Positions 1-9,354 of a stretch of DNA of 64,000 nucleotides are shown here, piece by piece. How positions within the stretch are numbered: the first letter of the stretch is position 1; each line of letters starts with the position of its first letter. The notes beneath the pieces are model-generated. The model had not been told where the DNA came from. It ran no database searches and saw nothing but the letters and a program-made list of their open reading frames with translations. The stretch is from Alienimonas californiensis. Its GTDB lineage: Bacteria; Planctomycetota; Planctomycetia; Planctomycetales; Planctomycetaceae. The stretch spans positions 5,153,823 to 5,217,822 of the forward strand of contig NZ_CP036265.1 of the NCBI RefSeq assembly GCF_007743815.1, read 5' to 3'. Made by a program: the position numbers and the translations under genes.

Positions 1-1
1 G

Positions 2-382
2 AAGGGGCTGAAAATCGTGGGTGCCAAGATGCTCCGCATCACGCCGGAGTTGTCCCGGCAGCACTACGCGGAGCACGTCGAGAAGCCGTTTTACCCGGAC
101 CTCGAAGGCTTCATCACCAGCGGCCCGGTCGTCGCGGTCTGTGCCGAGGGTCCCGGGGCGATCGCCGTCTGCCGGACGCTGATGGGCGCCACGAACGGCC
201 GCGAGGCCGCCCCCGGCACGATCCGCGGCGACTACGGCCAGAGCCGCAGCATGAACCTGATCCACGGCAGCGACGGTCCCGACGCCGCCGCCCGCGAGTT
301 GAAGCTGTACTTCAAGGACGAGGAACTGTTTGCGTTCGACAAGCTGATCGAACCGGTCCTCTACGAAGCCGCCGAGGCCTGA
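2..382 (+). CDS. ndk: Nucleoside diphosphate kinase, 5' truncated by window edge
   Basis: Transfers the gamma-phosphate from ATP to nucleoside diphosphates through a phosphohistidine and acts in the cytosol. The reading frame is open from base 2, so the N-terminus lies outside the window; 126 residues are visible against a usual 140-150. The active-site segment NLIHGSDGP is present, with the phosphate-accepting His, followed by the family helix AARELKLYF. The C-terminal tail EPVLYEAAEA matches the family's end. It is followed after 12 bp by a convergent gene. Identification is from family motifs and is firm. Confidence 0.95.
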   Translation, partial: KGLKIVGAKMLRITPELSRQHYAEHVEKPFYPDLEGFITSGPVVAVCAEGPGAIAVCRTLMGATNGREAAPGTIRGDYGQSRSMNLIHGSDGPDAAARELKLYFKDEELFAFDKLIEPVLYEAAEA

Positions 383-394
383 GCCGGGCCGGCG

Positions 395-1177
395 TCAGGC
401 CGGAGCGGCGGCGAATGCCGGCCGGGCGGCGCCGCACACGCCGCAGCGAGCGTCGTCGGTGCGAAGCGGCTCCCCGCAGCTCTCGCACGCCGGCGCCGCC
501 GACCGCGCGGCTGGACTGGCGGCCATGACGGCCTGCCGCGCCGCCAGATCGCGGAACATTAGAATCGCCGCGGCCGCCGAGGCGGCGCCGAGGGCGCAGT
601 TCAGGAGGGAGACGATCTCCGCGTACCAGAAGAGATCGAGGTCGCCGGACCGACCCGCCGCGTTCGTCATCGCGGTGTAGGCCCGGCCGGCGATGCCGGC
701 GAACACCCACCCGCACCACCAAAGGTTCGGCGTCGCCGGGACTCTTCCGTTCTTCGTCTCGGACAGATCGAAGTTCTGATTCATCACCTGGGCCGGTCGG
801 ACCAAGTTTAAAATGGGAATGAAGAAGTAGCCGACTGCCCAACCGGGCGAGTAGTCCGGCTTCTTCCCGCCCGCCTGGAACGACCACGCATTGGCCGTGA
901 GCCGATGCACGAGCATCAGGAAAGGGATGACGGTGATCAGCAGCAAGGCCACCTGGGCGATGCCGGCGAATGCCGTCAGGGTCTCGTTGAGAATCAGATC
1001 CGCTGCGTCCGCCTCCGTCGGATCGAACAGGGCGGCGAACTCGGCGATCAGCCACATTTCCCGCAGCGAGAGAACCGCCCTGACGGCCAAGACAGCGAGC
1101 GACAGTCCCAGCAGCACGATCACTGCGTGCCGCAGGCCGTCGGCCGGCTTGTAGTGGTAGTCAGCGGGATCGGCCAA
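395..1177 (-). CDS. DUF4328 membrane protein with C-terminal zinc ribbon
   Basis: 260 residues. Four or more hydrophobic segments are visible (about residues 17-37, 65-93, 110-130 and 165-205). The middle contains SPGWAVGYFFIPILNLVRP, the signature of DUF4328, whose function is unknown. The C-terminus carries a small zinc ribbon, CESCGE followed by CGVCG. The only start consistent with this length is TTG at 1177, with no clear Shine-Dalgarno sequence. The gene converges on ndk. I infer an integral membrane protein with a cytosolic metal-binding tail; no substrate can be proposed. Confidence 0.75.
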   Translation of the reverse strand: MADPADYHYKPADGLRHAVIVLLGLSLAVLAVRAVLSLREMWLIAEFAALFDPTEADAADLILNETLTAFAGIAQVALLLITVIPFLMLVHRLTANAWSFQAGGKKPDYSPGWAVGYFFIPILNLVRPAQVMNQNFDLSETKNGRVPATPNLWWCGWVFAGIAGRAYTAMTNAAGRSGDLDLFWYAEIVSLLNCALGAASAAAAILMFRDLAARQAVMAASPAARSAAPACESCGEPLRTDDARCGVCGAARPAFAAAPA

Positions 1178-1275
1178 GGCGCCGCGGCGGGTTTGCGTGG
1201 AGGGACGCCAAAGTGTGGCCGCTCCTGTTGAGGGACGCCATCACCGGCCGCACGGTCCCCGCGATGCATCGCCGT

Positions 1276-3399
1276 TCAACGCAGGTCCGTGGGTTTCGAG
1301 CCCGGGCCGCCGGGGGCGCCGACTTCGTCCAGCAGCCAGCGCCACCGGCTCTCCTCAGGCGTGCCGAGGTCGCGGTAGACCTCCCAGGCCAGCTTTTTCG
1401 GCCCGTCCGGCTCCTCGGCGGTCGGTTGGCGACGCAGCCCCAACCGCAGCGGACCTTCGCCCGGGTGATCGATCCAGCGGTGATTGTGGAACGCCTCCAC
1501 AACGGTCAGCTCGCGCAGGCGGTCCCAGGTGTAGAGGAAGGCGGCGGCCTGCACCCGTTCGTGCTCCGCCCGGGCGGCGGGATCGGTCGTTTCCGGCGTG
1601 TGGAACCCCTGCTCCGAGAGCAACACGCCCCGCACCCGGTCTTCGGTCCCCTGCGTTCGCTCCGCGGCCGAGGGGCGGAACCGCAGCTCCGGACGGTGCA
1701 GGAAGCGATCGAGGACGGCCAGATTGCGGGGGGTGATCATGGGCGTGTCGTCCCGGTCGGTCGGCAGCCGGTCGCTCCAGGGCGTGGGCCGCAGGAGACT
1801 CTCCGGATAGGGGTGATAGGCGACGCCCCACTCGAAATCCCCTTCCAGACGGGAGAGCGCCGCCAGGTCTTCGAGCAGCCGCTTCGGGGCGTAAGTTTCC
1901 CACGTCGGATCGGGCGGCTGGTCCCAGTGGTGTGTCAGCGAGACGAACGTGCGGGCGTGGGGATCGTTCCGCCGTGTCAGGGCGTGGACCAGACGCATCG
2001 CCCGGTAATAGGTCTCCAGATAGCGCAGCGGGGGCTGTTCGCCCATGTTCGTCCAGTGGGCGCCCTGGTCGATCTCGTTGTGCAGGATCCAGTTGACGAT
2101 GCGACCGTGAGACTCGCCGGCCGAGCCGTCCGCGGGGCGGGCGTAGCGGTCGCTCAGCAGGGCGATCACGGCCCCGTAGGCCGCCACGCCGTCCGCCGTG
2201 GCGAGGTTCGGCATGGCGTAGGCGGCGCCGTCGTTGACCGCTTCCGGGTGGATCAACGTCCGGTTGAAATCGTTCTGAGCGAATGTGATCAGCAGGATCG
2301 CGGAGACGACGATCCCCTGCTCCGTCGCCGGTCCGATGAGCGCGTCGTAGCGGCGGAGGGCGCTGTCCTCGGCGTACCAGGTGCGGCCGGCGTGTGGAAA
2401 CGGCGTGCGGTCCGGGCCGGGCGTGAGGCTCACGAACTGCCCCAGCGGGACGTTGATTGTGACGTTGTGCAGGCCGAGGTCCGTCCAGTCCGACCGCGGC
2501 CCGCGGTCGGAGATCCCGCCCAAACCTTTGATGGAACGCGGCGTCAAACGCTCCAACTCGTGACGGGCGGCGATGGTCGTCGAATAGATCGCTGCGGACT
2601 CCAACTCCCACGCCTCCCCCGTGCGCCGAGCGACCGCCCAGCGGGAGGTCACGGGGTCGGCGGCGTCGATCGTCCGCGGGAGCCGTACCTCGAAAGGTCC
2701 GGCCGGCACTTCACCGACGACTTGGGCGTTCGCCGCCTCGATCCGCAACGCCGTCGGCACCCACGGGAAGATCTCCAGCAGCGTCGCCGGCCGGTCGGCG
2801 TGGCCGGCGATGAGGATCTCGTCGGGCTCCGCAATCACCTCGCCGATCGATGAGGGGAGGTCGGCGTTCAGGACCGCCTGCACCGCGGCGGCGTCCCGCA
2901 GCTTGCGGTCCCGCTCTCGCTGCCGCGCCTCGGCGGACCGCCGTTCCGCCTCGTTCCGCGGCCGGAGCCGCAAACCACGAACGCTGATCTGCACACCCGC
3001 CCGCGCACCGAAATCCAGCCGCAGTTCTCGCGTCTCCGCAGTCCAACGCCCGGCGGACGCGTCACGAAGGTTCACCGCGAATCGAGCCCAGCCCTCCGCC
3101 TTCGTCAACGGACCGGCAGCGATCGACCGCGCCTCCGCGAACGGGCGGCCGTAGTAGACGTGCAGACCCTCGACGCCGTCCGGGCAGAGATACTCGAACT
3201 CCAGCACGGCCGCGTCCGGTCCGACCGCGGCGGGGTCGAACGGCCGGAGTTGGACGTACGGGTCGGCGCCCGTCGTCGTCAGCGTCGCCCCGCCGTCGAT
3301 GGGGACGAGCGTCAGGTCGTGGGCCGTGGCGGCATCCAGCGTCAGCGGGACATCAGACGAACCGCACAGGATCAATAGGAGCGGAGCGAAGTTGAGCAT
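1276..3399 (-). CDS. Secreted DUF5722 family protein (glycoside-hydrolase-like)
   Basis: 707 residues with a short hydrophobic N-terminus (LLLILCG) suggesting export. The first 160 residues look like a beta-sandwich carbohydrate-binding-type region. A C-terminal DUF5722 domain begins near residue 290 (GLGGISDRGPRSDWTDLG, then HNVTINVPLGQFV) and contains acidic/aromatic segments such as WILHNEIDQG and LLSEQGF that resemble the acid residues of TIM-barrel glycosidases. Function is not established; polysaccharide degradation is an inference. A -10-like TAGGGT lies 6 nt before the ATG, so the mRNA may be leaderless. It lies downstream of sucD with 54 bp between. Confidence 0.8.
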   Translation of the reverse strand: MLNFAPLLLILCGSSDVPLTLDAATAHDLTLVPIDGGATLTTTGADPYVQLRPFDPAAVGPDAAVLEFEYLCPDGVEGLHVYYGRPFAEARSIAAGPLTKAEGWARFAVNLRDASAGRWTAETRELRLDFGARAGVQISVRGLRLRPRNEAERRSAEARQRERDRKLRDAAAVQAVLNADLPSSIGEVIAEPDEILIAGHADRPATLLEIFPWVPTALRIEAANAQVVGEVPAGPFEVRLPRTIDAADPVTSRWAVARRTGEAWELESAAIYSTTIAARHELERLTPRSIKGLGGISDRGPRSDWTDLGLHNVTINVPLGQFVSLTPGPDRTPFPHAGRTWYAEDSALRRYDALIGPATEQGIVVSAILLITFAQNDFNRTLIHPEAVNDGAAYAMPNLATADGVAAYGAVIALLSDRYARPADGSAGESHGRIVNWILHNEIDQGAHWTNMGEQPPLRYLETYYRAMRLVHALTRRNDPHARTFVSLTHHWDQPPDPTWETYAPKRLLEDLAALSRLEGDFEWGVAYHPYPESLLRPTPWSDRLPTDRDDTPMITPRNLAVLDRFLHRPELRFRPSAAERTQGTEDRVRGVLLSEQGFHTPETTDPAARAEHERVQAAAFLYTWDRLRELTVVEAFHNHRWIDHPGEGPLRLGLRRQPTAEEPDGPKKLAWEVYRDLGTPEESRWRWLLDEVGAPGGPGSKPTDLR

Positions 3400-3405
3400 C
3401 GCCCC

Positions 3406-3411
3406 ACCCTA
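3406..3411 (-). promoter_or_regulatory. -10-like TAGGGT six nt before DUF5722 start
   Basis: On the minus strand TTAGGGT is followed by GGGGCG and then the ATG at 3399. A -10 box at this distance would put the transcription start at or next to the A of the ATG, predicting a leaderless mRNA. No -35 element is visible. Confidence 0.5.
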
Positions 3412-3453
3412 ATCCTTTCCCGCTGCGTTCGCCGCGGTGCGGGCGAGCGGCGC

Positions 3454-4335
3454 CTACTTCATCGCCCGCTGGACGGCGGCGCCCATGTCGGCGGGACTTT
3501 CGGCGACTTCCACGCCGGCGGCCTTCAGGGCAGCGATCTTCTCCTCCGCGGTGCCGCTGCCGCCGGAGATGATCGCCCCGGCGTGGCCCATTCGCTTGCC
3601 CGGGGGAGCCGTGCGGCCGGCGATGAAGCCGGCGACCGGCTTCGTCACATGGTCCTTGATGTAGGCGGCGGCCTGCACCTCGGCGTCGCCGCCGATCTCG
3701 CCGATCATCAGGATCGCGTCGGTATCGGGATCGTTCTCGAACAGTTCCAGCAGGTCGATGAAGGTTGTCCCGATGATCGGGTCGCCGCCGATGCCGACCG
3801 CGGTGCTCTGGCCGAGCCCGACGTTGGAGAGCTGCCAGACGGCCTCGTAGGTGAGGGTGCCGCTCTTGGAGATCAGCCCGATGCGGCCCGGCGTGTGGAT
3901 ATAGCCGGGCATGATGCCGATCTTCGCCACGCCCGGGGTGATGATGCCAGGGCAGTTCGGGCCGATCAGGCGGGACTTCGTCTTCGCCACGTAGTCGTAG
4001 GCCTTCACCATGTCGAGGACGGGGATGCCCTCAGTGATGGCGACGATCAGCCCGCCGCCGCGGCTTTCGAATGCGTCGGCGGCCTCCATGATCGCGTCCG
4101 CGGCGAACGGCGGCGGGACGAAGATCAGGGAGCAGTTCGCCCCGGTCTCCTCGACACACTCTTCGACGGTGTTCCAGACCGGGAAGCCGTCGACCTCCGT
4201 GCCGCCCTTGCCGGGGGTCACGCCGCCGACCATGGGGGTGCCGTACTCCCGGCACTGCTGGGAGTGGAACAGGCCCGCCGACCCGGTGATGCCCTGCGTG
4301 AGGACCTTGGTGGCGGAGTCGACGAGAATGCTCAT
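3454..4335 (-). CDS. sucD: Succinyl-CoA synthetase alpha subunit
   Basis: Catalyses, with SucC, interconversion of succinyl-CoA and succinate with nucleotide phosphorylation in the TCA cycle. 293 residues, the usual length. The N-terminal CoA-binding Rossmann region ([15 protein letters not shown]) is followed by [11 protein letters not shown] and the phosphohistidine loop [10 protein letters not shown] with His251. The start is the ATG at 4335, giving [10 protein letters not shown] as in the family; an upstream in-frame extension is low-complexity and unlikely. It lies 95 bp downstream of sucC on the same strand, as expected for a sucCD operon. Confidence 0.96.
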   Translation of the reverse strand: MSILVDSATKVLTQGITGSAGLFHSQQCREYGTPMVGGVTPGKGGTEVDGFPVWNTVEECVEETGANCSLIFVPPPFAADAIMEAADAFESRGGGLIVAITEGIPVLDMVKAYDYVAKTKSRLIGPNCPGIITPGVAKIGIMPGYIHTPGRIGLISKSGTLTYEAVWQLSNVGLGQSTAVGIGGDPIIGTTFIDLLELFENDPDTDAILMIGEIGGDAEVQAAAYIKDHVTKPVAGFIAGRTAPPGKRMGHAGAIISGGSGTAEEKIAALKAAGVEVAESPADMGAAVQRAMK

Positions 4336-4430
4336 GCGGGCAGCGGTGCGGTTGGTTCGCCGGGCGGGCGGCGGGAGACGTACGGGGAGAGGCGGGGCGT
4401 CGGGCTCGGCGGGTTCAGGCGCCGGCCCCC

Positions 4431-5618
4431 TCAGGCGCTGAGGGAGGCGACGACCTTCTGGGCGGCGTCGGTGAGGTCGGCGGCGGTGGCGATGTCCTTG
4501 CCGCTGTCGGCGAGCATCGTGCGGGCCTTCTCCACGTTCGTGCCCTCCAGCCGGACGACCAGCGGCACGGTGATGCCGACCTTGTCGTAGGCCTCCAGCA
4601 GGGCCTCCACGACGTAGTCGCACCGCATGATCCCGCCGAAGATGTTGACGAGAATCGCTTTGACGTTCGGGTCCGCGAGGATGATCTCGAACGCCTCGGT
4701 GATCGCCTCGACGCTGGCGCCGCCGCCGACGTCCAAGAAGTTCGCCGGCTCCCCGCCGTGCAACTGGATCAGGTCCATCGTGCTCATCGCCAGCCCGGCC
4801 CCGTTGACCAGGCAGCCGATGTTGCCGTCGAGTTTGACGTAGGATAGGCCCGCCTTGCCGGCGCGGATTTCGCTGTCGTTCTCCTCGGTCAGGTCGCGGT
4901 AGGCGTCCAGATTTTTGTGACGGAACAGGGCGTTGCCGTCGAAGGAGACTTTCGCGTCCAGCGCCACCAGATCGCCGGCGCCGGTGACGACCAGCGGGTT
5001 GACCTCCGCCATGTCGCAGTCGGAGTCGAGGAAGAACCGCACCAGCGCCGGCAGGAACTTCGCGGCTTTGCGGACGGCCTTGCCTTCGAGGCCCAGCTTG
5101 AAGGCCAGCTCGGTCGCCTGGAAGGCGTGCAGACCGTAGCCGCCATCGACGGGCGTCTTGAGGATCTTCTCCGGCGTGTGCTCGGCGACGTGTTCAATGT
5201 CCATGCCGCCCTCGCTGGAGGCGATCAGGATCGGCGTGCGACGGTCGCGATCGACGGTGACGGCGACGTACAGCTCGTTGGCGATGTCGAGGCCCTCCTC
5301 GACGAACACCGTGTTGACCTTCTTGCCCTCCTCGCCGGTCTGGATCGTGACCAGCGTGGAGCCGAGCATCCGGGCGGCGTTCTGCTTCGCTTCGTCGGCG
5401 GAGCGGACGAGCACGACGCCGGCCTGATCCGGGTGCTCCTTGAAGTGCCCCTTGCCGCGGCCGCCGGCGTGGATCTGGCTCTTCACGACGGCCAGGCTGC
5501 CGCCGAGTTCGCCGAACGCCGCGGCGGCCTCCTCGGGCGACTTGCACACGATCCCGCGCGGCGTGGGCACGCCGGCGGCGCGGAACAGTTCCTTGGCCTG
5601 GTACTCGTGAATCTTCAT
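4431..5618 (-). CDS. sucC: Succinyl-CoA synthetase beta subunit
   Basis: Provides the ATP-grasp nucleotide-binding half and the substrate-specificity half of succinyl-CoA synthetase. 395 residues, close to the family's 385-400. It starts [20 protein letters not shown], the canonical opening. The ATP-grasp lysine segment [14 protein letters not shown] and the C-terminal [10 protein letters not shown] loop are both present. The ATG at 5618 is chosen because of this opening; a longer upstream frame is non-family sequence. A -10-like TACCCT lies 6 nt before the start, so the operon may be transcribed without a leader. sucD follows. Confidence 0.96.
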   Translation of the reverse strand: MKIHEYQAKELFRAAGVPTPRGIVCKSPEEAAAAFGELGGSLAVVKSQIHAGGRGKGHFKEHPDQAGVVLVRSADEAKQNAARMLGSTLVTIQTGEEGKKVNTVFVEEGLDIANELYVAVTVDRDRRTPILIASSEGGMDIEHVAEHTPEKILKTPVDGGYGLHAFQATELAFKLGLEGKAVRKAAKFLPALVRFFLDSDCDMAEVNPLVVTGAGDLVALDAKVSFDGNALFRHKNLDAYRDLTEENDSEIRAGKAGLSYVKLDGNIGCLVNGAGLAMSTMDLIQLHGGEPANFLDVGGGASVEAITEAFEIILADPNVKAILVNIFGGIMRCDYVVEALLEAYDKVGITVPLVVRLEGTNVEKARTMLADSGKDIATAADLTDAAQKVVASLSA

Positions 5619-5624
5619 GGCGGC

Positions 5625-5630
5625 AGGGTA
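5625..5630 (-). promoter_or_regulatory. -10-like TACCCT six nt before sucC start
   Basis: On the minus strand CTTACCCT is followed by GCCGCC and the ATG at 5618. Spacing matches five other genes in this window and predicts a leaderless sucCD transcript. No recognisable -35 hexamer. Confidence 0.5.
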
Positions 5631-5787
5631 AGCGGACGATGGCGGGGGCGGAAGCGAAGCGGAGCGGTCCGCCGCCGGCGATGGGGCGCCGTCCCGCCTT
5701 CCCCCCGGGTCGCGGTCGAGGTTCAATCGCCCGTCCGCCCCGCTCCGCCCGCAGTCTGCCGCCGTCGCCGCCCGTCCCGCCCCCGTC

Positions 5788-6690
5788 GTGCTCTTCAGCG
5801 TCGTCATCCCGACCTACAATTATGGCCGGTTCCTCCGTGCGGCGGTGGAGTCGGTCCTGGAACAGCCGGGCGACGACTACGAGACCATCGTCGTCGACGA
5901 CGGCTCCACCGACGACACCCCGGCCGTCCTGGAGCAGTTCCTCGCCGAACTCCCTCAGCGCGTCCGCGACCGCGTGCGGTTCGTGCGGCAGGAGAACGCC
6001 GGGCCTTCCGCGGCGAGAAACCGAGGGGCGGCGGCGGCGAAGGGCGATTACCTGGTGTTCCTCGACGCCGACGACCGGCTGCTCCCCGGGGCGCTGGAGC
6101 GGCTCCGAAGCTACGCCGCCGACGGCGGGTTCGACCTGATCTTCGGCGGGTACGAGGCCGTCACCCCGGCAGGCCGTCGGACCCCGCGGCGGGCCAAACC
6201 GCTGCGCGACTCGAACCTGCGGAACTTCAAGCGATTCCTGCGGCGCCGGCTGGGCAGCGTGCGGCTGGGCGCCGCGGCGATTCGCCGGTCGCGGTTCATG
6301 GAACTCCGCTTTCCGGAGGGCGTGCACCATCACGAGGACGTCGTGCTCGTCGCCCAGTTGTTGGCGACCGGGCGATGCGTGTCGTTTCCGGAGATCACGC
6401 TGTCCGCCCTGAAGCACCCGGACAGCCTGCGGCACGATCTGAAGGGGCTGGAATCGGCCTCCACCGCTGCGGCCGAGGCCCTGTTCGACCCCGCGGTCCT
6501 GCCGGCGGAGATGATGGCGATGCGGCGGGAATATCAGAGCGATTTCTTCCTCACGCAGTTCGGGGCGCTGGCCCGGGCGGGCCGATACGCCGAGGCCCGG
6601 GCCGTCTACCGCCGGGCGGTCCGCGAGTACCCCCGCCACCTGCTCCGCTGGCCGAAGCTGCGGCGGTATTTGCGAATTGTCTTCAAGTGA
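5788..6690 (+). CDS. Family 2 glycosyltransferase
   Basis: 300 residues. GT-A fold opening [20 protein letters not shown], nucleotide-sugar binding [10 protein letters not shown], and the metal-binding DxD equivalent FLDADDR near residue 92; [12 protein letters not shown] is the usual family-2 connecting motif. The start is GTG at 5788, directly before the conserved first strand. The C-terminal third is helical and charged. It would transfer a sugar to a growing glycan at the cytoplasmic membrane face; donor and acceptor cannot be told. It precedes an MBOAT acyltransferase and an SGNH-like gene on the same strand and may be co-transcribed. It diverges from sucC. Confidence 0.88.
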   Translation: MLFSVVIPTYNYGRFLRAAVESVLEQPGDDYETIVVDDGSTDDTPAVLEQFLAELPQRVRDRVRFVRQENAGPSAARNRGAAAAKGDYLVFLDADDRLLPGALERLRSYAADGGFDLIFGGYEAVTPAGRRTPRRAKPLRDSNLRNFKRFLRRRLGSVRLGAAAIRRSRFMELRFPEGVHHHEDVVLVAQLLATGRCVSFPEITLSALKHPDSLRHDLKGLESASTAAAEALFDPAVLPAEMMAMRREYQSDFFLTQFGALARAGRYAEARAVYRRAVREYPRHLLRWPKLRRYLRIVFK

Positions 6691-6777
6691 ATCGGCAGAA
6701 CCTCTAGAACGCGAACTTCCTGCCCAGCGAGGGGCGGCCGAACCCCGGACGATCCGCCCCGTTCCCGCCCCGCCGCG

Positions 6778-8235
6778 ATGTCGTTCACGACGCTGAGCTT
6801 CGCCCTGTTCTACCCGGCGACGTTCTGCCTCTATTGGGCGCTGGGCGCCCGGCGGGCCCAGAACCTCCTGCTGTTGGCGGCCAGCTACCTGTTCTACACC
6901 TGGTGGGATTGGCGGTTCTGCGGACTGCTGTTCGCCACCAGCCTGACCGACTACCTGATCGCCCGCCGCCTCGCCCCGGAGAGGCGGCCCCGCGTCCGCC
7001 GCGCCTGGCTGTGGTTGAGCGTGACGACGAACCTGAGCGTGCTGGGGTTCTTCAAATACTACGGCTTCTTCGCCGACTCCGTCCGGGACGGGTTTGCGAC
7101 GCTGGGGATGGAGGCGTCGCTGCCGACGCTGTCCGTCGTGCTGCCGGTGGGGATCAGCTTCTATACGTTCCAGTCCCTCAGCTATGTGGTCGACGTGTAC
7201 CGCGGACGGCTGCCGCCGGCCGAGCGGGCGGACGAGTATCTGGTGTACGTCGCCTTCTTCCCGCAGCTCGTCGCCGGGCCGATCGAGCGGGGCAGCCATC
7301 TGCTCCCGCAGTTCCTCCGCCCCCGTCGGTTCGATCCGACCTGGGCCGCGGAGGGGGGGCGGCTGATCCTGTGGGGGTTGGTGCAGAAACTCGTGCTGGC
7401 GGACAACCTCGGCCGGCTGTTCGTCGACCTGGTGTACGACGCACCGGAGAACCACGGGGCGTTCGTGTTGGCCTTCGCCACGGTCTGCTTCGCCTTTCAG
7501 ATCTACTGCGACTTCGCCGGGTACTCGAACATCGCCATCGGGCTGGCTCGGACGCTGGGGTTCGACCTGATGCGGAACTTCGCCTACCCCTATTTCTCCC
7601 GCAGCCCGGCGGAGTTCTGGCGGCGGTGGCACATCTCGCTGTCCACCTGGTTCCGGGACTACCTCTACATCCCCCTGGGCGGGAACCGCTGCGGACGCGG
7701 GCGGCAGGCGTTCAACCTGCTGTTCACGTTCCTCGTCAGCGGGTTGTGGCACGGGCCGGCCTGGACGTTCCTGATCTGGGGCGGGCTGAACGGCCTCGGC
7801 GTGCTGCCGGCGCTGTTCCTACCGCAGCGGGGCGGCGGACCGCAGGAACCCCCGGCCGGCCGCGGCTGGTTGCCGTCGCTGCGTGACGTGCTGCAGATGG
7901 GCGGCACCTTCGCGTTCCTCTGCCTGACGTGGGTCTTCTTCCGCAGCGCCTCCTTGGAGCAGGCCGTCACGGTGCTAACCGGACTGACCCGGCCGGAGAG
8001 CGGCATCCTGCCCCTCAAGCGTTTAGGCACCTCCGAGGGGTACTGGTCGTTGCTCGCGGCGGCGCTGCTGGCCGGCTACCTGCTGTGGGAGTGGGCCGCC
8101 CGGGACCGGCCGTTCCCGCTGTCCATCGGCGACTGGCCCGCCTGGGTGCGGTGGCCGGTCTACACGCTGCTGGGATGGACGATCGTCCTGATGTATCCGC
8201 CCGTCACCGGCGCGTTCATCTACTTCCAGTTTTGA
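6778..8235 (+). CDS. MBOAT family membrane O-acyltransferase (AlgI-like)
   Basis: 485 residues with about ten hydrophobic segments. Family motifs: the N-terminal NLLLLAASYLFYTWWDWRF, the middle QIYCDFAGYSNIAIG, WRRWHISLSTWFRDY, and GLWHGPAWTF with the invariant histidine expected at the active site. This class (AlgI, DltB, PatA) moves acyl groups across the membrane onto an extracytoplasmic polymer. The GT2 gene upstream (87 bp) and an SGNH-like gene downstream (52 bp) suggest acylation of an exported glycan; the polymer is unknown, and no alginate biosynthesis genes are present, so algI is not assigned. Confidence 0.92.
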   Translation: MSFTTLSFALFYPATFCLYWALGARRAQNLLLLAASYLFYTWWDWRFCGLLFATSLTDYLIARRLAPERRPRVRRAWLWLSVTTNLSVLGFFKYYGFFADSVRDGFATLGMEASLPTLSVVLPVGISFYTFQSLSYVVDVYRGRLPPAERADEYLVYVAFFPQLVAGPIERGSHLLPQFLRPRRFDPTWAAEGGRLILWGLVQKLVLADNLGRLFVDLVYDAPENHGAFVLAFATVCFAFQIYCDFAGYSNIAIGLARTLGFDLMRNFAYPYFSRSPAEFWRRWHISLSTWFRDYLYIPLGGNRCGRGRQAFNLLFTFLVSGLWHGPAWTFLIWGGLNGLGVLPALFLPQRGGGPQEPPAGRGWLPSLRDVLQMGGTFAFLCLTWVFFRSASLEQAVTVLTGLTRPESGILPLKRLGTSEGYWSLLAAALLAGYLLWEWAARDRPFPLSIGDWPAWVRWPVYTLLGWTIVLMYPPVTGAFIYFQF

Positions 8236-8287
8236 CCCGCTGTTCCGACCCGCAGTTCCGACCTGTTTTTCGGTCTGACCTCCCCGC

Positions 8288-9292
8288 ATGGACGCCCCGC
8301 CTCCCCTGCCAGACGACGCGCCCGACGGTCGCCCGGCCCCCCGGGCGATCGCCGGGTTCCTGCTGAAGGTCGGCCTGTTCGTCGCCGTGCAGGCCGCCAC
8401 CGCCGCGGCGCTGATTGAGGTCAGCCCGCGGCCCGACCCCTACATGCGAGCCTATGCGGCGAAGCAGGCGCTGAGCGAAACGGCGCCCAGCCCGCGGGTG
8501 CTCCTCGTCGGCGGATCGAACGTCGCCTTCGGGGTGGACAGCCGGCGTCTTGGCGAGGCGCTCGGCCGCACCCCGATCAATCTGGGGCTGAACGCCGGAC
8601 TCGGGCATCCGTTCATCCTGAATCAGGGGGCGGCCGCGGTGAAGCCGGGGGACTTGGTGATCCTGTCGCTGGAGTATGGCCCGGTCGGCCAGGCGGCGAT
8701 GTTCAACGATCTGCTCCTCGAACAGCCGGCCGCCGCCGCGCACCTGCCGCTCGCCGGGTGGAAGACGGTCGGGGATACCGGGATGGACTATCTCATCCTG
8801 AAGGCCCGGAGCAGCGCCCGGCGGATCCTCTGGCCGGCGGGCTCGGCGATCGGTCCGTCGCTGTACCTCGGCTCTCACTTCGACGAGCGCGGAGACTTCG
8901 TCGGCCACCGCGATCTGCCGCGCAATCCGGACCGGGAACTGGTCGGCATCTCCAGCGAGACGCCGCCGGCCAAGCTGGACCGGGTCGCGGCGTTCGCGGA
9001 GGCCGTCGCCGCGGCGGGCGGCACGCTGGTCGTGGTTCATCCCCCGGTCCCCCGCCGGCGGTACGAGGAGCACCGCGAGAACCTCGACGCCTGGGACGCC
9101 GCCCTCCGCGACCGGCTGTCCGTCCCCGTGCTGACGACGCCCCGCGAGGCGGCGCTGCCGGAGGAATTCTTCTTCGACACCCCCTATCACCTCGCCGGCG
9201 ACGGCGTGGAGCGGCGCACCGACGACCTGATCGCCCGCCTGACCGCCGCCGGGTTCGCCGCCCCGGTCGCCGCGCCGACCGACACGCGCTGA
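8288..9292 (+). CDS. Membrane-anchored SGNH-hydrolase-like protein, MBOAT partner
   Basis: 334 residues. One N-terminal membrane segment (about residues 20-45) then an extracytoplasmic domain. LLVGGSNVAFGVDSRRLG fits the first block of SGNH hydrolases with Ser in GGS; NLGLNAGLGHPF resembles the Gly block, and the C-terminal FDTPYHLAGDGVERRT provides the Asp-x-x-His pair of block V. In alginate acetylation and related systems an SGNH partner (AlgJ/AlgX) completes transfer of the acyl group delivered by an MBOAT protein. The adjacency here supports the same role by inference; exact family membership is not certain. Confidence 0.7.
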   Translation: MDAPPPLPDDAPDGRPAPRAIAGFLLKVGLFVAVQAATAAALIEVSPRPDPYMRAYAAKQALSETAPSPRVLLVGGSNVAFGVDSRRLGEALGRTPINLGLNAGLGHPFILNQGAAAVKPGDLVILSLEYGPVGQAAMFNDLLLEQPAAAAHLPLAGWKTVGDTGMDYLILKARSSARRILWPAGSAIGPSLYLGSHFDERGDFVGHRDLPRNPDRELVGISSETPPAKLDRVAAFAEAVAAAGGTLVVVHPPVPRRRYEEHRENLDAWDAALRDRLSVPVLTTPREAALPEEFFFDTPYHLAGDGVERRTDDLIARLTAAGFAAPVAAPTDTR

Positions 9293-9342
9293 CCGACGCC
9301 CCGGCGATCCGCTCCGGGGAGCGAACGGGGCGGGCTCTTGGT

Positions 9343-9348
9343 TAGCCT
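9343..9348 (+). promoter_or_regulatory. -10-like TAGCCT six nt before sialidase-like start
   Basis: GTTAGCCT is followed by GCGGGA and the ATG at 9355. It predicts a leaderless mRNA, like five other genes here. No -35 box seen. Confidence 0.5.
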
Positions 9349-9354
9349 GCGGGA

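Noticed and set aside
1200-1245. Direct repeat GAGGGACGCCA (twice) upstream of the DUF4328 gene as an operator
   Set aside because: Only two copies, no promoter in register; could be chance in GC-rich DNA.
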